DNA of 7,839 nt from Thermodesulfobacteriota bacterium (GCA_947259475.1 CAMYLW010000095.1:1-7839); one strand, 5' to 3'. Shown: positions 1 to 6,809, numbered from the stretch's first letter. The notes: generated from the sequence alone by a model not told the origin. Translations and numbers: made by a program.

Positions 1-66
1 AGCCGAAGAATCTCTAAGTAGTAAGTACATAAATTCATGAGATTCTTCGCTTCGCTCAGAATGACA
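1..66. repeat. Partial palindromic intergenic repeat (cut by window edge)
   Basis: An 11-nt arm (4-14, CGAAGAATCTC) is an exact inverted match of 39-49 (GAGATTCTTCG), with a 24-nt loop. The right side continues into GCTCAGAATGACA (54-66). The same arm sequences recur at 4690-4747, so this is a second copy of the same small element, with its left outer arm lost off the window edge. No coding potential is seen. The element resembles MITE/REP-like dispersed repeats that I associate with some Desulfobacterota and Chloroflexi genomes; that association is memory, not a search result. Confidence 0.75.
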
Positions 67-205
67 AAAGCAGGCATTCGGTGGGTTGTCGGACAGCCTC
101 ATAGGGGGGATTTGAAAGAGCTCAGTGTTCTCCTTCGCTTTCCTAATCAAACTGTTTAGGGCTAGCTTGATCACGAAAAACCTTATTTGAGCGCTTATGG
201 GATTT

Positions 206-249
206 ACCTGCCCGCCATGCGAGCAAGGCGAGGCAGGCGGGTCCCCGCC
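206..249 (+). promoter_or_regulatory. GC-rich hairpin in the mqnC leader
   Basis: Bases 206-216 (ACCTGCCCGCC) can pair with 232-242 (GGCAGGCGGGT) with one mismatch and one G-U pair, leaving a 15-nt loop. The right arm can instead pair with CCCGCC at 244-249, through GGCGGG at 236-241 with a very tight loop. The structure ends 12 nt before the mqnC ribosome binding site. It could influence translation or early termination of the operon. It could equally be one more dispersed intergenic hairpin repeat. No U-tract follows it, so it is not a standard intrinsic terminator. Confidence 0.45.
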
Positions 250-261
250 CGCGAGTACATC

Positions 262-267
262 AAGGAG
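262..267 (+). promoter_or_regulatory. Ribosome binding site of mqnC
   Basis: AAGGAG sits 11 nt before the GTG at 279. No in-frame ATG lies between it and the conserved N-terminal part of the protein, so this site supports the GTG start. Confidence 0.7.
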
Positions 268-278
268 TAAACTATACT

Positions 279-1454
279 GTGAACTCTATCGCTGAAAAGG
301 CGTGGCAAGGTGAGAGATTAACCAAAGAGGATGCCCTTGCCCTCTGGAAGACTGCTGATTTCTATACCCTGGCAGCGCTCGCCAATAATTGCCGCCTTCG
401 GCTACATCCTGAACCGGTGGTGACCTATGTGAGTGATCGCAACATCAACTATACAAATATCTGTCTTTCCGGCTGTCGCTTCTGTGCCTTTTACCGACCT
501 CCAGAAGCAGAGGGTGGCTATGTGCTCAGCTACCAGGAACTTGCGGCTAAAATTGAAGAAACATTAGCCTTGGGGGGAACGCAGATCTTACTGCAGGGAG
601 GTCTGCATCCTGGATTGCGGCTGAGCTACTATGAGGAGATGCTCCAATTCATCAAGGATCGCTTTCCCATTCATATCCACGGGCTTTCGCCACCCGAGAT
701 AATACATCTAGCGAGGACCGAAGGAATGGGGCTTGAAGCGGTTCTTAAAAGACTCCAACAAAGCGGGCTTGATTCCATTCCAGGTGGCGGTGCCGAGATC
801 CTGGCGGATGAGATCCGCAGTGAAATTTCCCCTAACAAATGCAGTAGCGCTGAATGGTTGGAAGTCATGGAGTGTGCTCACAGTATTGGTATGAAAACCA
901 CAGCGACCATGATGTTCGGACACATCGAGACTGTTGGCCACCGTCTGGAACATCTTCTCAAACTGAGAGAGCTTCAGGACCGGACTGGAGGTTTCACCGC
1001 CTTCATCCCTTGGACTTTCCAACCAGACAACACTGCACTGAAGACAAAACCAGCCACTGCAATGGATTACCTGAGAACCTTGGCAATGAGCCGGTTGGTG
1101 CTGGATAACATCCAAAACCTTCAGGTCTCGTGGGTCACCATGGGATCGGGAGTCGCCCAGGTGGCCTTGCAATTTGGTGCCAACGATTTTGGCAGTACTA
1201 TGATCGAGGAGAATGTGGTGGCGGCTACGGGCGTAAACCACAGGCTGTCAGTGGAGGAAATCCGAAAGATCATCAGGGACGCTGGTTACGAGCCGAGACA
1301 GCGCAACATGAGCTATGAGCTTATTAAAGAGCATAGAGCATCCTTCGACGGACAGACATCAACCTTTATTCTCCCCGTGGCCGCGTCTCCGAGTCGCCGC
1401 GTCGGTCTGATTCCCGTCCTGTTCTACACCGGGCCCGGCTGGTTGTGCCCATAG
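279..1454 (+). CDS. mqnC: Cyclic dehypoxanthine futalosine synthase (radical SAM)
   Basis: Radical SAM enzyme that closes dehypoxanthine futalosine into cyclic dehypoxanthine futalosine in the futalosine menaquinone route; cytosolic. The [4Fe-4S]-binding CxxxCxxC is at C62, C66 and C69 in the context NINYTNICLSGCRFCAFYR, typical of MqnC rather than of the related MqnE. Other family blocks are LLQGGLHP (104-111), HGLSPPEI (134-141), DSIPGGGAEI (165-174), TTATMMFGH (207-215) and FIPWTFQP (242-249). The start is GTG with AAGGAG 11 nt upstream. The protein is 391 aa, whereas the family usually ends soon after the segment matching QRNMSYELI (about 341-349). The last roughly 40 residues look non-homologous, and residues about 365-382 are encoded by sequence resembling the terminal repeat array of this window in inverted orientation. 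The gene overlaps the next one by 10 bp. The function is well supported; the C-terminus is odd. Confidence 0.93.
   Translation: MNSIAEKAWQGERLTKEDALALWKTADFYTLAALANNCRLRLHPEPVVTYVSDRNINYTNICLSGCRFCAFYRPPEAEGGYVLSYQELAAKIEETLALGGTQILLQGGLHPGLRLSYYEEMLQFIKDRFPIHIHGLSPPEIIHLARTEGMGLEAVLKRLQQSGLDSIPGGGAEILADEIRSEISPNKCSSAEWLEVMECAHSIGMKTTATMMFGHIETVGHRLEHLLKLRELQDRTGGFTAFIPWTFQPDNTALKTKPATAMDYLRTLAMSRLVLDNIQNLQVSWVTMGSGVAQVALQFGANDFGSTMIEENVVAATGVNHRLSVEEIRKIIRDAGYEPRQRNMSYELIKEHRASFDGQTSTFILPVAASPSRRVGLIPVLFYTGPGWLCP
1371..1424 (-). repeat. Repeat-like sequence inside the mqnC/amidohydrolase junction
   Basis: Read on the minus strand, this stretch has the same composition and words as the array at 7573-7839. 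Plus-strand 1381-1390 (CCGCGTCTCC) is the exact reverse complement of 7645-7654 and 7770-7779. Plus-strand 1393-1403 (GTCGCCGCGTC) has the reverse complement GACGCGGCGAC, which closely tracks the array at 7649-7659. Neighbouring bases (CTCCCCGTGG, GATTCCCGTCC) also follow the array's style. It falls exactly where MqnC should have ended and the amidohydrolase should begin. The matches are short, so shared origin is an inference. Confidence 0.55.
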
Positions 1455-2608
1455 CCCAGCCAGCCATAGAAGATGGCGCGGTGGTGGTGGCCGACGGTGT
1501 CATACTGGACGTAGGACCATTTCAGCAGCTCCGCCGACAATGGCTTGAGGCTCCAGCGAGAGACCATGGTGAGACCGTCTTACTCCCCGCCCTGGTTAAC
1601 GGTCATGCCCATCTGGATCTGAGCGGTCTGGCCGGGCAGGTTCAGGCGCAGGACAGCATGGCTGAGTGGATTCGAAGTCTGCTGGCAGCTAGGGAGCGGC
1701 TCAGTCAGAGCCAGCGGGAACAAGCGCGTCTACAAGCGCTGGCATCCCTGCATGCTTTTGGGACGGGAATTGTTGGGGACATTGATTCCTCTGCCACTTT
1801 TACCGGAGAAGACAGTGATGGCACCTTAGTGGTGCGGACGTTTGTGGAACTGTTTGGTTTGCAGATCGAGAGTCTTGAGGCTGCCGTGGATAGACTTCCC
1901 CATCCTGCTCGGAGGGCACTGGCAAACGGCCAAGAGAATGTGAGTCTGGCGGTCCATGCTCCCTATACAACCTCTGCATCACTGCTCAGGGAAGCGAAAG
2001 AGTGGACCAGTGAGCGAGCAAAGGTTGTTTCGGTACACGCTGCCGAATCTGAGGAAGAGATCCTCTTTCTCCACACTGGCAAAGGCCCCCTTAGAGATCT
2101 CCTGGAAGAAGGCGGCATGGAACCTGGCAGGTGGCAGCCCCCTGGCTGTGGCGCGGTAACCTATTTGGATCGGCTGGGTTTTCTCGATTCCCTTAGCCTT
2201 TGTGTCCATGTCGTTCAGGTGAGCGAAGAGGAGATTCAACTGCTGCAACGTTCTCGAGCGGGAGTCTGCCTCTGTCCGCGCAGTAATCTTTTTATTGGTA
2301 ATGGTCTGCCGCCGGTGAGGCAGCTCTTGGATGCAGGAGTCCCCTGCGCTATTGGAACTGACAGTTTGGCCAGCAACGCTGACCTTAATCTTTTCAAGGA
2401 AATGACCGTACTGGTAGACCAGTGCGGCATTGGTCCTGATGTTGTCCTTGCCATGGCCACTTTTCATGGTGCCCGGAACCTGGGGCTGACATCACACTAC
2501 GGAAGCCTAGAGAAAAACAAAAGATGGCTTGCAGTCCGGGTCGCAGCCACGGATATCGAGTCCGTTATTGCGGCCGGTTGCCAAGGAGCTTTGGAATGGC
2601 TGATTTAG
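1445..2608 (+). CDS. mqnX: Amidohydrolase, probable aminofutalosine deaminase
   Basis: Metal-dependent amidohydrolase of the COG0402 (SAH/adenosine-type deaminase) group. In this context it is most likely the enzyme that deaminates 6-aminodeoxyfutalosine to futalosine. Metal and catalytic signatures are visible: HxH at H54 and H56 (VNGHAHLDLS), HAPYT at 171-175, H198 (SVHAAES), H255 (CVHVVQ), CPRSN at 277-281, and D306 in GTDSLASN. Length is 387 aa from a GTG that overlaps the mqnC stop. That GTG has no Shine-Dalgarno sequence. The same frame is open upstream to 1337 and encodes HRARLVV just before the GTG, which resembles the usual N-terminus of the family. The native start may therefore have been lost or may be a non-standard codon, or translation may be coupled to mqnC. 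It overlaps mqnA by 13 bp. Substrate is inferred from the neighbours; another nucleoside deaminase activity is possible. Confidence 0.78.
   Translation: MPIAQPAIEDGAVVVADGVILDVGPFQQLRRQWLEAPARDHGETVLLPALVNGHAHLDLSGLAGQVQAQDSMAEWIRSLLAARERLSQSQREQARLQALASLHAFGTGIVGDIDSSATFTGEDSDGTLVVRTFVELFGLQIESLEAAVDRLPHPARRALANGQENVSLAVHAPYTTSASLLREAKEWTSERAKVVSVHAAESEEEILFLHTGKGPLRDLLEEGGMEPGRWQPPGCGAVTYLDRLGFLDSLSLCVHVVQVSEEEIQLLQRSRAGVCLCPRSNLFIGNGLPPVRQLLDAGVPCAIGTDSLASNADLNLFKEMTVLVDQCGIGPDVVLAMATFHGARNLGLTSHYGSLEKNKRWLAVRVAATDIESVIAAGCQGALEWLI
2583..2588 (+). promoter_or_regulatory. Ribosome binding site that fixes the mqnA start
   Basis: AAGGAG lies 7 nt before the ATG at 2596, inside the end of the amidohydrolase gene. 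It supports that ATG over the upstream in-frame ATG at 2524, which would add 24 non-conserved residues and a long overlap. Confidence 0.8.
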
Positions 2609-3483
2609 AGGTCACTGAGAGGATTAGAGTTGGCAAGGTGAGTTTCATTAATACTTTGCCTATTTTCCACCCTCTGGAGAGTGGCGCGGTTCAACATGAT
2701 TTCGATATTATCGATGGCACTCCTGCTGTGCTCAACGCTTTGCTTGCTTCTGACCAACTAGATCTGGGAGTGGTTTCATCCATAGAATATGCGCGCCATT
2801 TCGACAAGTATCTATTGCTGCCTGATCTTTCAATAAGCTGTAGAAACGAGGTCTGCTCAGTATTGTTGCTTTCCAGGGTACCTCTACAAAAACTGGAAGC
2901 CCAAGAGATTCTGCTGACGCCCAAGTCCCACACTTCCATAGCTTTGCTGAAATTACTGTTTGCCCGCAGGTTTCCCGTGACACCAAGGTACCGGGTAACA
3001 GATTACCATGCTTGCGGTTCACGGTGGCCGGCTGGTGCCCAGGCGGTTCTGGCCATTGGTGACGATGCCTTGCAATTACGCCAGAATCCGGAAGTCGCAA
3101 TGGCGCTGGATTTGGGCGCTGCCTGGCACGAGTGGACGGGACATCCCTTTGTGTTTGCGGTCTGGGCCTTACGTCGTGAAACACTGGCCCAGCGAGACGG
3201 GCTGGTACATCAAGCGCACGCAACACTGCTAGCAGCAAAAGAGTACGGGCTTGGCCATCTGGAAGAGATAGCTACGGCGGTAGACCAGTGCTCGTGGTTT
3301 TCCCGACAAGAATGTGTAAAATACTTGCAGACCATAGAATACGATCTGGATGGTGACAAACAGAAAGGGTTGAGACTCTTTTTTAACATGCTTTACGAGA
3401 CGGGGGAGTTGAGTCAAAAGGTACCCCTTAATTTTTTGCCACAATCTCCAGTCGGGAGTGACGAGCAAGCAGGAGACAGCTAG
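2596..3483 (+). CDS. mqnA: Chorismate dehydratase, menaquinone biosynthesis
   Basis: Converts chorismate to 3-[(1-carboxyvinyl)oxy]benzoate, the entry step of the futalosine route; cytosolic, with a periplasmic-binding-protein-like fold. The 295-aa product shows the family pattern throughout: RVGKVSFINTLPIF at 11-24, DGTPAVLNALL at 40-50, LDLGVVSSIEYAR at 55-67, YLLLPDLSIS at 72-81, VCSVLLLSRVPL at 86-97, AIGDDAL at 153-159, and WHEWTGHPFVFAVWALR from 177. The related MqnD shares the fold but not this motif set. The start at 2596 is chosen over 2524 for its strong Shine-Dalgarno sequence and because homology begins at IRVGKVSF. Overlap with the upstream gene suggests translational coupling. 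The last dozen residues (SPVGSDEQAGDS) look non-conserved and run into a repeat-bearing gap. Confidence 0.94.
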   Translation: MADLEVTERIRVGKVSFINTLPIFHPLESGAVQHDFDIIDGTPAVLNALLASDQLDLGVVSSIEYARHFDKYLLLPDLSISCRNEVCSVLLLSRVPLQKLEAQEILLTPKSHTSIALLKLLFARRFPVTPRYRVTDYHACGSRWPAGAQAVLAIGDDALQLRQNPEVAMALDLGAAWHEWTGHPFVFAVWALRRETLAQRDGLVHQAHATLLAAKEYGLGHLEEIATAVDQCSWFSRQECVKYLQTIEYDLDGDKQKGLRLFFNMLYETGELSQKVPLNFLPQSPVGSDEQAGDS

Positions 3484-3500
3484 CAGCGGGCAGAAAAGAC

Positions 3501-3620
3501 GTTGGAGGTTAGAGGTCGGAGGTTTGAGGCAATGAGTCATTTAAGGCCAAGCCAATGCGCCTCCAACCTTTAGCGAAGGTGCGCGAGGCGGACCTGAGCG
3601 ATCCTCCAACCTCCAACCTG
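3501..3620. repeat. Inverted GGTTGGAGG-type intergenic repeat
   Basis: In the 172-bp gap between mqnA and mqnP, GTTGGAGGTT (3501-3510) is an exact inverted match of AACCTCCAAC (3608-3617). A third word, CTCCAACCTT, is at 3561-3570. The arms contain degenerate tandem copies of a GGAGGTT-like word. No gene is seen in the gap. The structure could fold in RNA but lacks a T-run, so I call it a dispersed repeat rather than a terminator. Confidence 0.6.
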
Positions 3621-3655
3621 GAAAGAGTTAGCGCTCTGCGAATAAGGTTTAGACC

Positions 3656-4501
3656 ATGCTGAACAAGCTAAAGCTAATATTAACAATGATCAAAATAGAA
3701 CACACGGTGTTTGCCCTCCCCTTTGCCTTTATGGGTGCATTTCTGGCTGCCAGGGGCTGGCCCAACAGTGGACAGATTTTTTGGATTCTCGTTGCCATGG
3801 TGGGCATCCGCAGTGCGGCCATGGCTTTCAACAGACTGGTAGATGCAAAGATAGATGCTGCCAACCAGAGAACTCGTGACCGGGAAATTCCTCGGGGTGT
3901 GCTTAAGAAAAGCGAGGTTTGGGTCTTTGTTGCGGCCTCTGCCGCTGTATTTGTGCTAGCTGCCTATGAACTCAATCGTCTCTGTTTTATTCTTTCCCCC
4001 GTGGCCTTGGCTGTCACTTTCTTTTATTCTTTTACCAAGCGGTTCACCTGGCTGAGTCATCTAATCCTGGGTGGTGCCATCGGGCTTGCCCCCATAGGGG
4101 GATGGGTGGCCGTTGCTGGTAGTTTCCACCCGATTGCTTTCCTTCTCGGGGCTGCGGTGCTTTTTTGGATTGCTGGCTTCGATATTGTCTACGGTTGTCA
4201 GGATTATGAATTTGACTGCAACCACATGCTCAAGTCCATACCGCAACGATGGGGAATTGCCAGGGCCTTAAGGGTTTCGGAATTCTGCCACTTGATTACT
4301 TTTGCGCTTTTGGTTACCGTGGGCTTAATGGCTGGTTTGGGGCCAGTGTACTATATAGGATTGGTCCTCATTCTGGCCTTCCTAGTGGTTCAACACCTTA
4401 TTGTGTCTCCGGAGGATCTGTCCCGGGTAAATGTCAGTTTTTTCACCATGAATGGTTTCATTAGTCTGGTTATTCTTGTGGCCACTCTTTTCAGTCTATA
4501 A
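3656..4501 (+). CDS. mqnP: UbiA-family prenyltransferase, menaquinone biosynthesis
   Basis: Integral membrane prenyltransferase expected to attach the polyprenyl side chain to 1,4-dihydroxy-6-naphthoate. Both Asp-rich motifs of the UbiA superfamily are present: N59-x3-D63-x3-D67 (NRLVDAKID), followed by the conserved RTRDREIPRG at 72-81, and D176-x6-D183-x3-D187 (DIVYGCQDYEFD). Around these lie about eight or nine hydrophobic segments, for example near 18-33, 41-58, 88-104, 111-125, 136-154, 161-175, 216-230 and 232-247, with a last one at the C-terminus. Length is 281 aa, normal for the family. The start is ATG with TAAGG 8 nt upstream. Position directly behind mqnA argues for MqnP rather than the ubiquinone enzyme UbiA, which has similar motifs. 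It is separated from mqnA by a repeat-bearing gap, so it may be co-transcribed but is not translationally coupled. Confidence 0.88.
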   Translation: MLNKLKLILTMIKIEHTVFALPFAFMGAFLAARGWPNSGQIFWILVAMVGIRSAAMAFNRLVDAKIDAANQRTRDREIPRGVLKKSEVWVFVAASAAVFVLAAYELNRLCFILSPVALAVTFFYSFTKRFTWLSHLILGGAIGLAPIGGWVAVAGSFHPIAFLLGAAVLFWIAGFDIVYGCQDYEFDCNHMLKSIPQRWGIARALRVSEFCHLITFALLVTVGLMAGLGPVYYIGLVLILAFLVVQHLIVSPEDLSRVNVSFFTMNGFISLVILVATLFSL

Positions 4502-4572
4502 TAAGAGTCCTTGCACGGCTCGCACTATCTGCAAAGGTGTGGTGGAATTATTCTTGTTATTTCTTACAAGCG

Positions 4573-4918
4573 ATCAGCGTTTAGCTCTCAGCAATCAGCA
4601 AAAAGAAGAAAGATAACAATAGTACTATCTTAAATTGAGCGATTCTCCGTTCATTGTCATTCTGAGGAGTCCCGCCGACGGCGGACGACGAAGAATCTCA
4701 GAAGGCGGCTCCACCCAGAAGATTCTTCGCTGCCGCTCAGAATGACATGGACGGTGCTGCCTATACTCGTGCCGTCCCCTAGAATCACTCAATTTAGGAC
4801 TATATGACGTCTTTGGGAAAAGGAAGTTTTTTACTTAGAATTACCTCTAACCCCAGGCGAGTAATGCGATTATGTCCAGGTTATTCTGGAATGTTTTTGC
4901 TGAAAGCTGACGGCTGAT
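4573..4918. repeat. Imperfect 20-nt inverted repeats flanking the mqnP-trpB gap
   Basis: Bases 4573-4592 (ATCAGC...TCAGC) match the reverse complement of 4899-4918 (GCTGAAAGCTGACGGCTGAT) at 16 of 20 positions. Each arm is itself built from degenerate ATCAGC/CTGAAAGCTGA words. Similar words extend to about 4598 on the left and 4927 on the right. The pair encloses the palindromic element at 4622-4805. Nothing coding is visible across 4502-4960. Confidence 0.55.
4622..4805. mobile_element. MITE-like palindromic element, about 184 bp
   Basis: Terminal arms 4622-4646 and 4781-4805 are imperfect inverted repeats with a core match of TAAATTGAG.GATTCT to AGAATC.CTCAATTTA. Inside, 4647-4666 pairs with 4736-4754 (TGTCATTCTGAG with CTCAGAATGACA, plus CCGT-type flanks). 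CGAAGAATCT (4690-4699) pairs with AGATTCTTCG (4720-4729). A small extra hairpin CCGCC-GAC-GGCGG sits in the left arm (4672-4684), and 26 unpaired bases (4755-4780) sit in the right arm. It encodes no protein, and a related piece lies at 1-66. It could be a non-autonomous transposable element or a REP-like element. Mobility is inferred from structure and copy number two; I could not identify a certain target duplication. Confidence 0.6.
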
Positions 4919-4949
4919 GACTGAACGTTCATTCTCTTCACCAGTTAAG

Positions 4950-4956
4950 AAGGAGG
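4950..4956 (+). promoter_or_regulatory. Ribosome binding site of trpB2
   Basis: AAGGAGG, a near-perfect Shine-Dalgarno sequence, is 4 nt before the ATG at 4961. This is the strongest ribosome binding site in the window and suggests efficient translation. Confidence 0.8.
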
Positions 4957-4960
4957 AATT

Positions 4961-6322
4961 ATGGAACAGGTAAAGGTATTTTTGGACGAGAGTGAGATTC
5001 CCAGACAGTGGTACAATATTTTGGCTGATATGCCCTCACCCATGAGTCCACCACTTCATCCAGGGACAGGGCAACCCGTGGGGCCCGACGATCTGGCTCC
5101 GGTTTTTCCCATGAATCTCATCGAGCAGGAGGTATCCTCCGAACGCTGGATCGACATCCCAGAGGAAGTATTGGAAAAGTATCTCCTGTGGCGTCCCACC
5201 CCATTATACCGGGCGCGGAATTTTGAAAAACTGCTGGATGCCCCGGTGCAAATCTACTACAAGAATGAAGGGGTGAGTCCGCCGGGATCGCACAAGCCCA
5301 ACACTGCGGTGCCTCAGGCCTATTACAATAAAGCTTTCGGCATAGAGCGTCTTTCCACCGAGACCGGAGCCGGCCAATGGGGAAGTGCACTGAGCATGGC
5401 GTGCCAGATGTTCGGCCTTGAGTGCAGGGTATTCATGGTGAGGGTTAGCTATGAACAGAAACCCTACCGCCGCTTGATGATGATGACCTGGGGCGCCAAC
5501 TGTATTCCCAGCCCCAGCAACCTGACCGAGGCAGGAAGAAAGATTCTTGCAGACGATCCCGATTCCCCGGGAAGCCTGGGTATAGCCATCAGCGAGGCCA
5601 TTGAAGATGCCGTTGCCGATGAGAAGGCGCGCTATTCTCTGGGAAGCGTATTGAATCATGTGCTCCTGCATCAGACCATTGTGGGATTGGAAGCCCAGAA
5701 GCAACTGGAAAAAATAGGTGTCTATCCTGATGTGGTTTTGGGGTGCGCCGGTGGCGGCAGCAATTTTGGTGGAATATGCCTCCCTTATGTGCGGGACAAG
5801 GTCCACGGCAAGGATATCTCTATTGTCGCAGCCGAGCCCACCTCGTGTCCGACCATGACCCGAGGGCCCTTTGCCTACGATTTCGGGGACACTGCCAGGA
5901 CCACGCCCCTGCTGCCCATGCACACCCTGGGGCACGATTTCGTACCTGCGCCGATCCATGCTGGGGGCCTCAGGTACCATGGAATGGCACCCATTATTAG
6001 CCACCTGGTCAAAGAAGAAATAATCGAAGCCAGGGCATTTGACCAGATGGAAACTTTTTCGGCCGGGATTCAATGGGCCCGAACCGAAGGATTTATTTCG
6101 GCGCCTGAGACCAATCACGCCATCGCAGCGGTTGTTCAGGAAGCCCAGCGAGCCAAGGAGGAAGGCAAGGAGAAAGTGATATTGTTCAACTGGAGCGGCC
6201 ATGGTCTGGTTGATCTTGCGGCCTATGACGCCTTCATGACAGAGAAGCTCACCCATTATGAGCTTCCAGAAGAGGAGATGAAGAGGGCCCTGACCTGCAT
6301 CGAGGGACTTCCATGCCCCTAG
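4961..6322 (+). CDS. trpB: Tryptophan synthase beta chain, TrpB2 type
   Basis: PLP enzyme that condenses indole with serine to give tryptophan. Length (453 aa) and sequence fit the TrpB2 subfamily rather than the roughly 400-aa canonical TrpB. The N-terminus has the TrpB2-type extension ([30 protein letters not shown] at 77-85). The PLP lysine is K112 in GSHKPNTA. The catalytic glutamate is E134 in TETGAGQWG, where canonical TrpB has GQHG. The phosphate loop is GGGSN at 264-268, and WSGHG is at 411-415. No trpA or other trp gene is in the window, so this is a stand-alone copy, as TrpB2 often is; it may scavenge free indole or serve another role. It sits between menaquinone genes but has its own strong ribosome binding site and a 459-bp gap before it, so separate transcription is plausible. 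Confidence 0.93.
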   Translation: MEQVKVFLDESEIPRQWYNILADMPSPMSPPLHPGTGQPVGPDDLAPVFPMNLIEQEVSSERWIDIPEEVLEKYLLWRPTPLYRARNFEKLLDAPVQIYYKNEGVSPPGSHKPNTAVPQAYYNKAFGIERLSTETGAGQWGSALSMACQMFGLECRVFMVRVSYEQKPYRRLMMMTWGANCIPSPSNLTEAGRKILADDPDSPGSLGIAISEAIEDAVADEKARYSLGSVLNHVLLHQTIVGLEAQKQLEKIGVYPDVVLGCAGGGSNFGGICLPYVRDKVHGKDISIVAAEPTSCPTMTRGPFAYDFGDTARTTPLLPMHTLGHDFVPAPIHAGGLRYHGMAPIISHLVKEEIIEARAFDQMETFSAGIQWARTEGFISAPETNHAIAAVVQEAQRAKEEGKEKVILFNWSGHGLVDLAAYDAFMTEKLTHYELPEEEMKRALTCIEGLPCP

Positions 6323-6358
6323 CGGAAATTTAGCAGAAATCGCCTGCTGCGCCCGCTT

Positions 6359-6472
6359 TAGGTCGGATCGTTCTTGCGCCAGTCCCGCTGCAGCGGGATT
6401 GATCCGACAAGTAGATGGTGCATCTCCTTTGTTGTCGTATGAACTCCGCCGAGGCGGAAACCATCCGACCTA
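6359..6472. repeat. Hairpin-rich intergenic element after trpB
   Basis: TAGGTCGGAT (6359-6368) is an exact inverted match of ATCCGACCTA (6463-6472). Within it, GTCGGATC (6362-6369) also pairs with GATCCGAC (6391-6398), around a perfect 16-nt palindrome, TCCCGCTGCAGCGGGA (6373-6388). A further hairpin, TCCGCC-GA-GGCGGA, is at 6445-6458. The left arm can therefore choose between two partners, short or long range. Right after it, 6483-6526 carries degenerate CTTTGTGA/CTTCGTGGTGAAA words of another repeat type. It is not a classic terminator because no T-run follows a stem. Confidence 0.6.
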
Positions 6473-6548
6473 CTTCTTGCTTTAAAGACCTTTGTGACTT
6501 TTGTGTACTTCGTGGTGAAATCTTTATCTTTTATCTAGAGGGCCGGTG

Positions 6549-6809
6549 ATGAGCGACCACCTGGAAATCAGATGCCCCAAGCTTGGCGGCGAGGTTACCT
6601 TTGCCTATTGCCTGGTGGAAGGCGGTGAGCTCCCCTGTTCCCGCACAATTGTTTGCTGGCAGCAGTATTTTCCCGTGGAGACCCATCTGCGGGCAAAGCT
6701 TACGCCGGAGCAGTGGGATCGATGTTTCAGTCAGACACCCAAAGAAAAGATGGTCTCTCTGGTCGAACTAATCGAAGCGGCCAAGAAAAGGCAGAAAGCA
6801 GAGGGCTAA
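6549..6809 (+). CDS. Small cysteine-containing protein of unknown function
   Basis: An 86-aa soluble protein that I cannot assign. It has cysteines at 9, 21, 30, 36 and 59: CPKLGGEVTFAYC, then LPCSRTIVCW, then RCF. The C-x11-C-x8-C-x5-C arrangement, with CP and CW contexts, suggests a small metal (zinc or Fe-S) site, but no named motif fits. The C-terminal third (KEKMVSLVELIEAAKKRQKAEG) is predicted helical and charged. There is no signal peptide or membrane segment. ATG at 6549 is preferred over the adjacent GTG at 6546 because GAGGG (6538-6542) is 6 nt upstream of it. I have a vague recollection of similar CPxLGxEVxFxYC proteins in Desulfobacterota, unverified. Composition and the ribosome binding site support a real gene. 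The gap to ubiX is 189 bp. Confidence 0.75.
   Translation: MSDHLEIRCPKLGGEVTFAYCLVEGGELPCSRTIVCWQQYFPVETHLRAKLTPEQWDRCFSQTPKEKMVSLVELIEAAKKRQKAEG

Noticed and set aside
167..198. Promoter-like TTGATC followed by A/T-rich GCTTAT
   Set aside because: The spacing is about 20 nt and the -10 match is poor, so I cannot separate it from background.
279..1454. MqnE (aminofutalosine synthase) as an alternative identity
   Set aside because: The cluster context NINYTNICLSGCRFCAFYR and the GGGAEI, TTATMMFGH and FIPWTFQP blocks match MqnC better.
2524..2595. Longer mqnA with upstream ATG at 2524
   Set aside because: The extra 24 residues are non-conserved antisense-like filler overlapping the amidohydrolase by 85 bp. 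ATG 2596 has AAGGAG at ideal spacing.
4502..4960. Small gene or structured RNA gene in the 459-bp gap
   Set aside because: No frame with a ribosome binding site, no tRNA-like fold and no known RNA motif could be seen. The inverted repeats account for most of the structure.
5204..6256. Long minus-strand open frame (350 codons) opposite trpB
   Set aside because: It lies wholly within the well-supported TrpB2 gene and has no family signatures or ribosome binding site. It is the antisense shadow of a conserved gene.
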